Assembly: GCF_051857475.1 (NCBI RefSeq)
Contig: NZ_JBPZGZ010000001.1
Span: 1,798,001 to 1,862,000 of the forward strand
Source: Pelomonas sp051857475
Lineage (GTDB): Bacteria; Pseudomonadota; Gammaproteobacteria; Burkholderiales; Burkholderiaceae_C
DNA length: 64,000 nucleotides
Reading direction: 5' to 3'
The position numbers and the translations under genes were made by a program. The notes under the pieces were generated by a model that saw nothing but the letters and a program-made list of their open reading frames with translations, searched no databases and was not told the DNA's origin. Within the stretch, counting starts at the first letter, position 1. Every line of letters begins with the position of its first letter. This document shows, piece after piece, positions 27,235 to 34,998 of this stretch.

Positions 27235-28793
27235 AGCTGCTCGCCGCCCTGGCCTTCGGGCTGTTCGCAGCCCTGTCCGCCAGCGCGGCCCCTTTGCGAT
27301 GGGCCGCGCAGAACGACATCCTGACGCTGGATCCCCATTCGCAGAACCACACCACCTCGCTGACCATCGCTGCCCAGGTCTACGAAGGCCTGGTGCGGCG
27401 CGGCGAGAACTATCAGCCCGAGCCGTCGCTGGCGACGAAATGGACCTATGTCTCGCCGACCCAGGTGCGTTTCGAACTGCGCCGCGGCGTGAAGTTTCAC
27501 GACGGCAGCCCCTTCACGGCCGACGACGTGCTGTTCAGCTTCGCGCGCATCCGCGAACCCCAGGGCGCCATGCAGGCCTATGTCTCGGGCATCCGCGAGA
27601 TCCGCAAGGTCAGCGACTACAGCGTCGACCTGATGCTGGAGGCGCCGACGCCGCTGCTGCTGCAGAACCTCGTCAGCTTCTGCATCATGAGCCGCGGCTG
27701 GGCGCTGAAGAACAAGGCCGACCATGTCGAGGACTTCAAGGCCAAGGAAGAGAACTATGCCTCGCGCAATGCCAACGGCACCGGGCCCTACAAGCTGGTC
27801 AGCTGGCAACCCGACCAGGCCGTGCAGATGGTCATCAACAAGGACTGGTGGGACAGCAACAAGGGCAACATCACCGAGCTGAGCTATCTGCCCATCAAAT
27901 CGGCACCCACGCGCGTGGCCGCCCTGCTGTCGGGCGACGTCGACCTCGTCACCGATGTACCGCCGGCAGACTACCAGCGCCTGAAGGCCGATGCCCGGCT
28001 CAAGCTGATGGAAGGCACCGAGGTGCGCACCGTGTTCTTCGCGATGGACCAGACCAGCGACGAACTGCGCGACGCCAGCGTCAAGGGCAAGAACCCCTTC
28101 AAGGACAAGCGCGTGCGCGAGGCGCTCAATCTGGCCCTGGACCGCGAGGCCATCAAGCGCAGCATCATGCGCGGGCTGTCAGTACCGGCGGCGCTGATGG
28201 TGTCGCCTGGTGTCAGTGGCTACGACGCAGCCCTGGATGCGCCCTTGAAGGCCGATCCCGACAAGGCCCGCAAGCTGCTCGCCGAGGCGGGCTACCCCCA
28301 GGGCTTCGACGTGCCATTGCGCTGCCCCAACAACCGCTACGTCAACGACGAGCAGATCTGCCAGGCGGCCGTGGCCATGTGGGCGCGCATCGGCGTGCGC
28401 GCGCGTCTCAACGCCCAACCGATGACCCTGCATGTCCAGGCCCTGGAGCGCTACGAGTCACCCTTCTATCTGATCGGCATCTCCATGCCCACCTACGACG
28501 CCCACCAGGGCCTGCAGGGCTGGGGCCACAGCCGCGATGCGCGCGGCAACGGCGGCCAGAACTTCAGCCGCCTGGCCGACCCGACGCTGGACGCCCTGGT
28601 CGAGCGCATCCAGTTCGAACCCGACGTCACGGCGCGCAACGCGCTGATCCGCGAGGCGCTGCTGCGCGTGCGTGATGAAGCCTTCTTCATTCCCGTGCAT
28701 CATCAGATCCGGCCCTGGGCCATGAAACCCGGCGTCCAGACCCTGCACCGCTCGAACGACACGTTTGAGGCCCGCTTCACCTCCATCCACTGA
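27231..28793 (+). CDS. ABC transporter substrate-binding protein, family 5 (copy 2)
   Basis: A 520-residue paralogue of the preceding gene, starting with GTG inside the previous stop codon (GTGA overlap). That places its signal peptide VKLLAALAFGLFAALSASA exactly at the start. Long stretches are shared with copy 1, for example KNPFKDKRVREALNLALDRE and IKRSIMRGLSVPAAL. Differences concentrate in the second half around the putative ligand pocket (YLIGISMPTYDAHQGLQGWG against the copy 1 region). This pattern suggests duplication followed by a change in ligand preference. Translationally coupled to copy 1. Confidence 0.92.
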   Translation: MKLLAALAFGLFAALSASAAPLRWAAQNDILTLDPHSQNHTTSLTIAAQVYEGLVRRGENYQPEPSLATKWTYVSPTQVRFELRRGVKFHDGSPFTADDVLFSFARIREPQGAMQAYVSGIREIRKVSDYSVDLMLEAPTPLLLQNLVSFCIMSRGWALKNKADHVEDFKAKEENYASRNANGTGPYKLVSWQPDQAVQMVINKDWWDSNKGNITELSYLPIKSAPTRVAALLSGDVDLVTDVPPADYQRLKADARLKLMEGTEVRTVFFAMDQTSDELRDASVKGKNPFKDKRVREALNLALDREAIKRSIMRGLSVPAALMVSPGVSGYDAALDAPLKADPDKARKLLAEAGYPQGFDVPLRCPNNRYVNDEQICQAAVAMWARIGVRARLNAQPMTLHVQALERYESPFYLIGISMPTYDAHQGLQGWGHSRDARGNGGQNFSRLADPTLDALVERIQFEPDVTARNALIREALLRVRDEAFFIPVHHQIRPWAMKPGVQTLHRSNDTFEARFTSIH

Positions 28794-28798
28794 GGCTT

Positions 28799-30364
28799 AT
28801 GAAACTGACCACCCTTTGGGCCGCCGCCTGGCTGGCCACCGCGCTGACCGCCACGGCCAACCCGCTGCGCTGGGCGGCCCAGAACGACATCCAGACCCTG
28901 GACCCGCATTCGCAGAACCACTCGGCCACGTCCACCATCACCGGCTACGCCTACGAAGGCCTGACCCGCTACACCGAGAAGTTCGACGTCGAGCCGGCCC
29001 TGGCCACCAAATGGACCTATGTGACGCCGACCCAGCTGCGCTTCGACCTGCGCCGCGGCGTCAAGTTCCATGACGGCACGCCATTCACGGCCGACGACGT
29101 CGTGTTCAGCCTGCAGCGCATCAAGCACCCGGCCAGCAACATGATCATCTACGCCTCCGGCATCAAGGAGGTGAAGAAGATCGACGACTACACAGTGGAC
29201 TTCATGCTCGAAGGCCCCAACCCGGTGATCACGCGCAACCTAACCTATGTGCGCATCCTGAGCAAGGCGTGGGCCGCCAAGAACCGCTCCGAGAACCCGC
29301 AGGACTTCAAGGCCAAGGAGGACACCTATGCCTCGCGCAATGCGATGGGCACGGGGCCGTTCAAGATCGTCAGCTGGACGCCAGACCAGAAGATCAGCAT
29401 GGTGGCCAACAAGGACTGGTGGGACAAGCCCAAGGGCAACGTCAGCGAGGTCAGCTACCTGCCCATCAAGTCCGACGCGACGCGCGTGGCCGCCCTGCTG
29501 TCGGGCGACCTCGACCTGCTGACCGACCTGCCGCCCCAGGACGTGGCCAAGCTCAAGGCCGACCCCCGCCTCAAGGTCATCGACGGCCCCGAGAACCGCA
29601 CCATCTTCTTTGCGCTGGACCAGGGCAGCGACGAGATCAGGGGCTCCAACATCAAGGGCAAGAACCCCTTCAAGGACAGGCGCGTGCGCGAGGCCATGTC
29701 GCTGGCCATCGACCGCGAGGCCATCAAGCGCAGCCTGATGCGCGGCCTGTCCATCCCGGCCGGCATCATGGTGGCGCCGGTGGCCTATGGCTGGTCGCAG
29801 GAGCTGGACACCGTGGCCAAGCCGGATGTGACGCGAGCCAAGCAGCTGATGGCCGAGGCGGGCTATGCCGAAGGCTTCGACGTGCCGCTGGCCTGCCCCA
29901 ACGACCGCTATGTCAACGACGAGGAGATCTGCCAGGCCGTGGTGTCGATGTGGACGCGCATCGGCGTGCGCGCCAAGCTGCAGACCCAACCCATGACACA
30001 GCACTCGGCTGCCATGCAGCGTTTCGAGCTGCCGCTCTATATGTACGGCTGGGGCGTGACGACCTTCGATGCGCAGTACACGCTGCAGGACATCGTTCAC
30101 ACCAAAACGGCCGGCGTGGACGGCAAGGGCAACTTCGCCAAGGTCAGCGACGCCAAGGTCGACGCCCTGGTCGCGCAGATGAAGATCGAGACCGACGTGC
30201 CCAAGCGCCTGGCCCTGATGCAGGAGGCGCTGAAGCGCACGCGCGACGAGTTCCTCTTCATCCCCATCCACCACCAGGTGCGCCCCTGGGCGATGAAGGC
30301 GGGCGTGACCCTCCCGCACTCGGCCAACGATGCCCCGCAGGCCAAGTGGGCGACGGTGAAGTAG
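28799..30364 (+). CDS. ABC transporter substrate-binding protein, family 5 (copy 3)
   Basis: The third paralogue, 521 residues, is more divergent than copies 1 and 2. Signal peptide MKLTTLWAAAWLATALTATA, then NPLRWAAQNDIQTLDPHSQN. It keeps the SBP_bac_5 core (FHDGTPFTADDVVFSLQRI, GTGPFKIVSWTPDQK) and the Cys pair ACPNDRYVNDEEICQ. Its ribosome binding site GAGG overlaps the stop codon of copy 2, with 5 bases between the genes, so all three are one operon. The C-terminus lacks the longer tail residues of copies 1 and 2 but keeps HHQVRPWAMKAG. Confidence 0.92.
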   Translation: MKLTTLWAAAWLATALTATANPLRWAAQNDIQTLDPHSQNHSATSTITGYAYEGLTRYTEKFDVEPALATKWTYVTPTQLRFDLRRGVKFHDGTPFTADDVVFSLQRIKHPASNMIIYASGIKEVKKIDDYTVDFMLEGPNPVITRNLTYVRILSKAWAAKNRSENPQDFKAKEDTYASRNAMGTGPFKIVSWTPDQKISMVANKDWWDKPKGNVSEVSYLPIKSDATRVAALLSGDLDLLTDLPPQDVAKLKADPRLKVIDGPENRTIFFALDQGSDEIRGSNIKGKNPFKDRRVREAMSLAIDREAIKRSLMRGLSIPAGIMVAPVAYGWSQELDTVAKPDVTRAKQLMAEAGYAEGFDVPLACPNDRYVNDEEICQAVVSMWTRIGVRAKLQTQPMTQHSAAMQRFELPLYMYGWGVTTFDAQYTLQDIVHTKTAGVDGKGNFAKVSDAKVDALVAQMKIETDVPKRLALMQEALKRTRDEFLFIPIHHQVRPWAMKAGVTLPHSANDAPQAKWATVK

Positions 30365-30374
30365 TGCGTCCCGC

Positions 30375-31199
30375 TCAGCCTCCTTGGCTGGGCTCCTCCA
30401 GGATGGGCAGGTGTTGCCGCGCCCACGCCTGCCACAACGGCGCCTGGCGGGTGGCGAGCGCCGCGCCCTGCTCTCCGTAGCAATAGAGGTTCATGCCCAC
30501 CATGCTAGGGCCACCCATGTCGACCGAGCCGAAGGCGGCGATGGCCGGGCCGGGCTGATCGACACGTACCAGGATGTCGTTGGGCGCCTCGCTGGCGTAC
30601 TCCACCACACCGCTGAGTTGCGGCGCACCTGCTGGCGCCGTCCAGCGCTGGCCTGCCTTCACGCGCTGCAGGCCCAACGCGGTGGCCAGCGCGGCCCACG
30701 CCTCGGCCTCCGTACCCGCAACAGGCAGCATCCACTTCGTCAGCGTCGAGGACTGGCCGCGGAAGTGCTGCAGATAGAGCTGCAGGGCGCGCAGGAAGCC
30801 GGACCAGCCGGATTCGATCTCGCCCAGTTGGTCGTCCCAGTCGTCGGTGCTCGCAAACAGGCTGTGCACCAGGCGGATGACGCAAGTGCCGCCGGCCTGG
30901 GCCTCGATATGCCATTCGGCCGCGATGGGTGGCGAACCCGGCATCAGGCCCTCGCTCTGGCCGGCATACATGCGCGGCGGGTCCCAGGCCGTCACCTCGG
31001 AGCGAGCCTCGCCGCCGGGGCCGAAGCTCAGCTTCAGCGCCACGGGCTTGCCATGGCTCTCCTCGAACTCGGCCGGCATCAGCCAGGAGGAAATGCCGGG
31101 GCCGGTGGCGATAGCCTGCCACACCTCTTCGGGCGTGCCGGGCACCTCGAACCGGATCTCGACCGAACGGCGCCCGGAGGCTTCCTTCTTCACACTCAT
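30375..31199 (-). CDS. SRPBCC (AHSA1/START-like) domain protein
   Basis: A 274-residue cytosolic protein. The N-terminal half is an AHSA1-type helix-grip domain (VEIRFEVPGTPEEVWQAIAT, VTAWDPPRMYAGQSEG, WHIEAQAGGTCVIRLVHSLF). The C-terminal half (from about 150) is a second, more divergent domain of similar size. These proteins bind hydrophobic small molecules or assist folding. Its ATG overlaps the stop of the ArsR-type gene (ATGA), a recurrent regulator-SRPBCC operon. It converges with the third binding-protein gene, leaving only 10 bases between them. Confidence 0.88.
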   Translation of the reverse strand: MSVKKEASGRRSVEIRFEVPGTPEEVWQAIATGPGISSWLMPAEFEESHGKPVALKLSFGPGGEARSEVTAWDPPRMYAGQSEGLMPGSPPIAAEWHIEAQAGGTCVIRLVHSLFASTDDWDDQLGEIESGWSGFLRALQLYLQHFRGQSSTLTKWMLPVAGTEAEAWAALATALGLQRVKAGQRWTAPAGAPQLSGVVEYASEAPNDILVRVDQPGPAIAAFGSVDMGGPSMVGMNLYCYGEQGAALATRQAPLWQAWARQHLPILEEPSQGG

Positions 31200-31798
31200 G
31201 AGGGCTCCTTGGCGTCTGATGCCTGAGTCAAAGGGTGGGCCACGACGACGAGGCGATGGGCGCGGCCGCCGGGGGCGGATTCGTCGTGGTACTTCGAGGC
31301 CAGCAATGCGATGGCCTCGGTGAGTTCCTGGGTGAAGGCGGCGCGTTCCACCGCCGAACGGAAACGGATCTCGGTATCCACGCCCAGCGTGGCCAGGCGC
31401 TTGCCCGTGTCGCTGGCGCGGCGGACCAGCTCGCCGACCTCGCGCACGAGGCGCGCACCGAGCGCGATGAGGTAGTTCGCGGAGAGCTTGTCGACTTCGC
31501 GGCCCGGGTCGGCCGCCACCGGTCCGAGCGCACCCGGCGAGACGACATAGGACGCCGCCGTCGCGACCAGCAGCCTTTCGGTCAACCCGCCCCATTTGCG
31601 CTCCTCGGCCAGCTGCACCAGCCCATGCGACTCCAGCGCATTGAGGTGGTAGTTGACCTTCTGCCGCGTCAGGCCGACGCGGGACGCCAGCGTCGCCGCG
31701 GAGATGGGCGCCGCAAGTTCCGCCAGCAGGCGGCTGCGCATGGGGCCGAGCGCGACGGCCGCCGCCACGGGATCCTCGATGACCTGGATGTCGAGCAT
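31196..31798 (-). CDS. ArsR-like winged-helix transcriptional regulator
   Basis: A 200-residue regulator. Residues about 10-85 form a winged helix (GPMRSRLLAELAAPISAATL, ASRVGLTRQKVNYHLNALES, HGLVQLAEERKWGG). The remainder is a helical sensing or dimerisation domain ending with HRLVVVAHPLTQ. No metal-binding cysteines are present, so this is not a classic metal sensor. It heads a two-gene operon with the SRPBCC protein. A perfect 20-base palindrome just upstream of its start (31814-31833) is the likely binding site, positioned to control this operon and possibly the divergent channel gene. Confidence 0.88.
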   Translation of the reverse strand: MLDIQVIEDPVAAAVALGPMRSRLLAELAAPISAATLASRVGLTRQKVNYHLNALESHGLVQLAEERKWGGLTERLLVATAASYVVSPGALGPVAADPGREVDKLSANYLIALGARLVREVGELVRRASDTGKRLATLGVDTEIRFRSAVERAAFTQELTEAIALLASKYHDESAPGGRAHRLVVVAHPLTQASDAKEPS

Positions 31799-31813
31799 GC
31801 GCAGATCCTAGGT

Positions 31814-31833
31814 TTGACAAATTAATTTGTCAA
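31814..31833. promoter_or_regulatory. Perfect 20-bp palindromic operator
   Basis: TTGACAAATTAATTTGTCAA reads identically on both strands and lies between the ArsR-like gene (start 31798) and the divergent TRIC-type gene (start 31863). It is AT-rich in a GC-rich genome and contains a TTGACA-like -35 on each strand. Autoregulation by the adjacent winged-helix protein is the simplest reading. Confidence 0.75.
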
Positions 31834-31862
31834 TGACTTGGAGCGGCGATGATTCGCCCCAC

Positions 31863-32513
31863 ATGAAACCGCCCGTCATCAACTTCTCGACCATCCAGGC
31901 CGTCGTCGAGATCACCGCCACCCTAGCCTTCGCGCTGTCGGGCCTGCTGGCCGGCGCGCGCAAGCATCTCGATGTCGTCGGCCTGTGCATCGTCGCGGGC
32001 CTGTCGGCCTTTGGCGGGGGCACGCTGCGCGATGTGCTGCTGGATCGGCGGCCCTTCTTCTGGGTCGAGCATGCCGACTGGCTGTGGGCGCTGATGGCCC
32101 TGTCCTTCGCCGCCATGCTCCTCCTGCGCCGCCGCCACCTGGCGCTGACCGAAAAGGCCATCCAGTGGCCTGATGCGTTAGGCCTGGGCCTGTTCACGGC
32201 CAACGGCGCGTTGATCGCCCTGGACATGGGCCAGCCCGCCATCGTCGCCGTGCTGATGGGCGTCATCACGGCCACCTTCGGCGGCGTGCTGCGCGACATC
32301 GTCTGCAACGAGATCCCGGCCGCCTTCCACGACCACCGGCCCTACGCCCTGTGCAGCTTTGTCGGCGGCTGGGTGTTGGTCGGCGCGGTACAGATGCAGG
32401 CGCCGCAATGGGCCGTCATCAGCGCGGCCGCCGGCACGGCCGTGCTGCTGCGCGGCCTGGCCTTGTGGACGGGCTGGACGCTGCCGGCCTGGCGCATCGG
32501 CGCGAAGCGTTGA
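31863..32513 (+). CDS. TRIC/UPF0126 family membrane channel protein
   Basis: A 216-residue inner-membrane protein with about seven hydrophobic segments in an internal twofold repeat. The family signature occurs twice: FGGGTLRDVLLDRRPFFW in the first half and FGGVLRDIVCNEIPAAF in the second. This is the bacterial trimeric intracellular cation channel (YadS/YicG) type. The start MKPPVINFST was chosen as the family start; an ATG at 31827 overlaps the operator region. Physiological role in bacteria is poorly defined. It is divergent from the ArsR-SRPBCC operon. Confidence 0.88.
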   Translation: MKPPVINFSTIQAVVEITATLAFALSGLLAGARKHLDVVGLCIVAGLSAFGGGTLRDVLLDRRPFFWVEHADWLWALMALSFAAMLLLRRRHLALTEKAIQWPDALGLGLFTANGALIALDMGQPAIVAVLMGVITATFGGVLRDIVCNEIPAAFHDHRPYALCSFVGGWVLVGAVQMQAPQWAVISAAAGTAVLLRGLALWTGWTLPAWRIGAKR

Positions 32514-32536
32514 AACCCAACCGACGGACAGCCAAC

Positions 32537-32851
32537 ATGGACATCGAAGCCGAACTGCTGAAGCTCGACCGCGCACGGGCGCTGCGCATCATCGCGAACA
32601 CGTTGCACCACCTTTCCGACAAGCAGCACACGCTGGCGCTGTCATTTGCCTACACACGTTCCGTTGAACTCGGCCAGCCACTGGACGTGCACTTCATCAG
32701 CCTTCCGCCGGATGACGTGGATGCGGAGTTCCAGCAAGAGGTCGACGAGGGCTGCGACGTCGGTGGCTGCCCGCAGTGCGGCATCAACCTGTCGTCCACC
32801 TTCAAGCGCGTGAACTGCCCGTTCTGCGGCCAAGAAGCGCACCTCACCTAG
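32537..32851 (+). CDS. Small zinc-ribbon protein of unknown function
   Basis: A 104-residue cytosolic protein with a helical N-terminus (ELLKLDRARALRIIANTLHH), an acidic middle and a C-terminal GCPQCGINLSSTFKRVNCPFCG, two CxxC knuckles that would bind one zinc ion. No named family is recognised. There is no strong ribosome binding site; it begins 23 bases after the channel gene and may be read from the same transcript. The gene is short, but frame, composition and the CxxC pair support it. Confidence 0.65.
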   Translation: MDIEAELLKLDRARALRIIANTLHHLSDKQHTLALSFAYTRSVELGQPLDVHFISLPPDDVDAEFQQEVDEGCDVGGCPQCGINLSSTFKRVNCPFCGQEAHLT

Positions 32852-32874
32852 AGTCACCACCGGCGCCAATGGAA

Positions 32875-32898
32875 AAGGCCCCGCACCGCGGGGCCTTG
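32875..32898. terminator. Intrinsic terminator between convergent genes
   Basis: AAGGCCCCGC and GCGGGGCCTT form a 10-bp stem with a three-base loop. It lies between the small zinc-ribbon gene (plus) and the end of the GH64 gene (minus). The flanking A- and T-rich bases suggest activity in both directions. Confidence 0.7.
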
Positions 32899-32920
32899 CT
32901 CGTTTGGGGAAGCCGTTGTC

Positions 32921-34699
32921 TTACCAGCCGATGGTGTAAGTCACCGTCGTCGGGGCCTGCGTGTGCAGCGACGGGCTGAAGTCACCCACGTCGTCATACG
33001 CGAAGCCATAGGCCTTCTTGTTGATGCTGTGGTCATGCCAGAACTTGGCGTACCAGTTGCCCAGCGTGCCCGACGGGTAGTGGGCCGATTGGACGTACCA
33101 GTTGGCCGGCGTCTCGATGACGTGGCGGTTCAGCGCCGCGCACACCTGGGCCTGGATCTGCAGTTGCGTGCCGATGTTGGTCGGGTTGCCGCTGGCATCG
33201 GCCAGCAGGCCCGCGCCCAGCAGCACGCTGGCGGTGTCGGGCTTGCCGTTGATGTAGAAGGTGCCGGCCGGCGAGCCGCCCGTGAAGGTCCAGCGGTCGC
33301 CGCTGATACGGCCGCGGAAGGTGCCCAGGTTCTGCAGCGTGAAGACCAGGTCTTCGTTGCGGTAGCGGGCCCAGACGGCGTCGATATAGGGCTGCAGATA
33401 GTTGGCGTTGGCTGCACCCGGCTTGAAGGTGCCATGGGCCGGCGCCATGATGCGATACGGCGAGTAGGGCGCCTGGGCCAGCGGCTTGAACTGGGCCGGC
33501 ACTTCGGCGACGAACTTGCTGAAGAGCTGGTCACGCGTCTCGGTCAGGGCTTCGCCCACGGTCTGGTCGTAGCCATTCAGGCCCTGCACGCGCAGCTTCA
33601 GCGGGAAGCCGAAGTGGTCAACGCGCGTCGTGTTGATGAAGATGCCGGGGTCGGCCTGGCCCTGCGGGATGATGGCCATCTCGCCGAAGTCGAAGTAGAC
33701 GTCGATGTTGGGGTCGGTCGGGTTCTCGATGTTGGCGCCGGCGTAGCCGATGTTGCCGTTGCCATCGACGACGACGCGGATGTACATCGGCGAGCCCACC
33801 GACATCAGCACGCGGGCCGAGTTCAGCGCCGGGATGGTGATGGAGCGCGTGGTGCTGAGCTTGTGGAAGTAGTTGGTGTAGGTGACACCGTTCTTGGTCA
33901 GCGCGCCGTTGTCGCTGGTGGACATGGGGATGAAGTTGCCCGCGGCATCCACGCGCACGAACTTGCCGGTGCTCCAGTCCTTGCCGATGATGGCAAAGTA
34001 GACCTGATCGTCGGTCCAGCGGCCGCCCGTCTGGTTGACGATATTGAAGGTGGTGCGGCCGTTCCAGGTGCCGGTGTTGGTGGTGGTGCCGACGCGGTAG
34101 GACGAAGCCAGGTCGTTGAAGCCGCGGTTGACCAGGTTGGGCTCGTTGGCCGTCAGCACCAGCGAGGAGCCGCCGTAGTTGATGTCGTTGTACAGCGTGA
34201 CCTGGTAGCCGGACTGCACCTTGACGGAGGAGACTCGGTCGTTCCAGGCCGTGCCGATCCAGCTCGAGTCGGCGCTGGCGCAGAAGCTGTCGCCGGTGTA
34301 GTTGATGTCGGCGTAGAAGCAGACCGGGCCACTGGCCACGGGCGGCGTGCCGACGGTGTAGCTGAACTTCGGCGTGTCATAGGCCGGCGTGCCGTTGTTG
34401 TAGGTGAACCAGTAGCCGATGACGTTGCCGGTGGCGACGGTCACCTTCTGCTCATAGCGGCCGTTGGCGGCCGTCATGCGGATGTTCTGCTGGGGGCCGT
34501 TGTTGACGGTGTAGTGGGCGTCGACCCAAGTCGTCGACACATTGGACTTGAACCAGATCGTGGCCGTGGAGCCGCTGACCTCGACGCCCTGGGTGTAGTA
34601 CTGGGCCAGGGCCGATGTGCTGCCGAGCAGGCCAATGCCTGAAATCGCCAGCAACCAGCAGGCGCCAAGCAGGCGCAAGCAACGCAAAACAAGATTCAC
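32921..34699 (-). CDS. Secreted beta-1,3-glucanase (CBM56 - beta/gamma-crystallin - GH64)
   Basis: A 592-residue exported enzyme. Signal peptide to about residue 32 (LGSTSALA-Q). Residues 34-116 look like a CBM56 beta-1,3-glucan binding module (YTQGVEVSGSTATIWFKSN, YTVNNGPQQNIRM). Residues 127-203 are a two-motif beta/gamma-crystallin domain (VCFYADINYTGDSFC, VTLYNDINYGGSSLVL). From about 215 on is the GH64 thaumatin-like hydrolase domain, with candidate catalytic acids in DFGEMAI and RVDHFGFPL and the C-terminal GFAYDDVGDFSP. The GTG start at 34699 is chosen because AAGGAG lies seven bases upstream; a longer frame lacks a site. It hydrolyses laminarin-like or fungal-wall glucans outside the cell. 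Confidence 0.88.
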   Translation of the reverse strand: MNLVLRCLRLLGACWLLAISGIGLLGSTSALAQYYTQGVEVSGSTATIWFKSNVSTTWVDAHYTVNNGPQQNIRMTAANGRYEQKVTVATGNVIGYWFTYNNGTPAYDTPKFSYTVGTPPVASGPVCFYADINYTGDSFCASADSSWIGTAWNDRVSSVKVQSGYQVTLYNDINYGGSSLVLTANEPNLVNRGFNDLASSYRVGTTTNTGTWNGRTTFNIVNQTGGRWTDDQVYFAIIGKDWSTGKFVRVDAAGNFIPMSTSDNGALTKNGVTYTNYFHKLSTTRSITIPALNSARVLMSVGSPMYIRVVVDGNGNIGYAGANIENPTDPNIDVYFDFGEMAIIPQGQADPGIFINTTRVDHFGFPLKLRVQGLNGYDQTVGEALTETRDQLFSKFVAEVPAQFKPLAQAPYSPYRIMAPAHGTFKPGAANANYLQPYIDAVWARYRNEDLVFTLQNLGTFRGRISGDRWTFTGGSPAGTFYINGKPDTASVLLGAGLLADASGNPTNIGTQLQIQAQVCAALNRHVIETPANWYVQSAHYPSGTLGNWYAKFWHDHSINKKAYGFAYDDVGDFSPSLHTQAPTTVTYTIGW

Positions 34700-34865
34700 C
34701 TTTGTCTCCTTTGCCCGCTCGTCGTCAAGGATCGGCGGGTCGTTCGGGTCCCAACGTGGAGAGGGCGGCATGGCCTTCCCCGGCCGGCATCGCGACTGCG
34801 AAGACCTACTGCTCTCCCCGGCATGCAGCCGCTGCCGGGATCAGGTCGCCATCGGAAATCACGCA

Positions 34866-34879
34866 TGAAAGCGCTTTCA
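34866..34879. promoter_or_regulatory. LacI/GalR-type operator upstream of the glucanase (site 1)
   Basis: TGAAAGCGCTTTCA is a perfect 14-bp palindrome with the central CG typical of LacI/GalR-family operators. It lies 167 bases upstream of the GTG start of the GH64 gene. No LacI-type gene is in the window. Confidence 0.6.
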
Positions 34880-34909
34880 AATTTTCAGAGCATCCTCCTG
34901 GGAGAAGCG

Positions 34910-34923
34910 CGAAAGCGGTTTCA
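34910..34923. promoter_or_regulatory. LacI/GalR-type operator (site 2)
   Basis: CGAAAGCGGTTTCA matches site 1 at 12 of 14 positions and is offset by 44 bases, close to four helical turns. A repressor tetramer or two dimers could therefore bind the same face of the DNA. The rest of 34700-34998 holds no gene. Confidence 0.5.
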
Positions 34924-34998
34924 TGGAAAACCCGTGCGAGACGTTTTCATGCGTCGCCAGCTTCAGGGACAGTCGATCCCTGATCGCCTCGGTGACGC

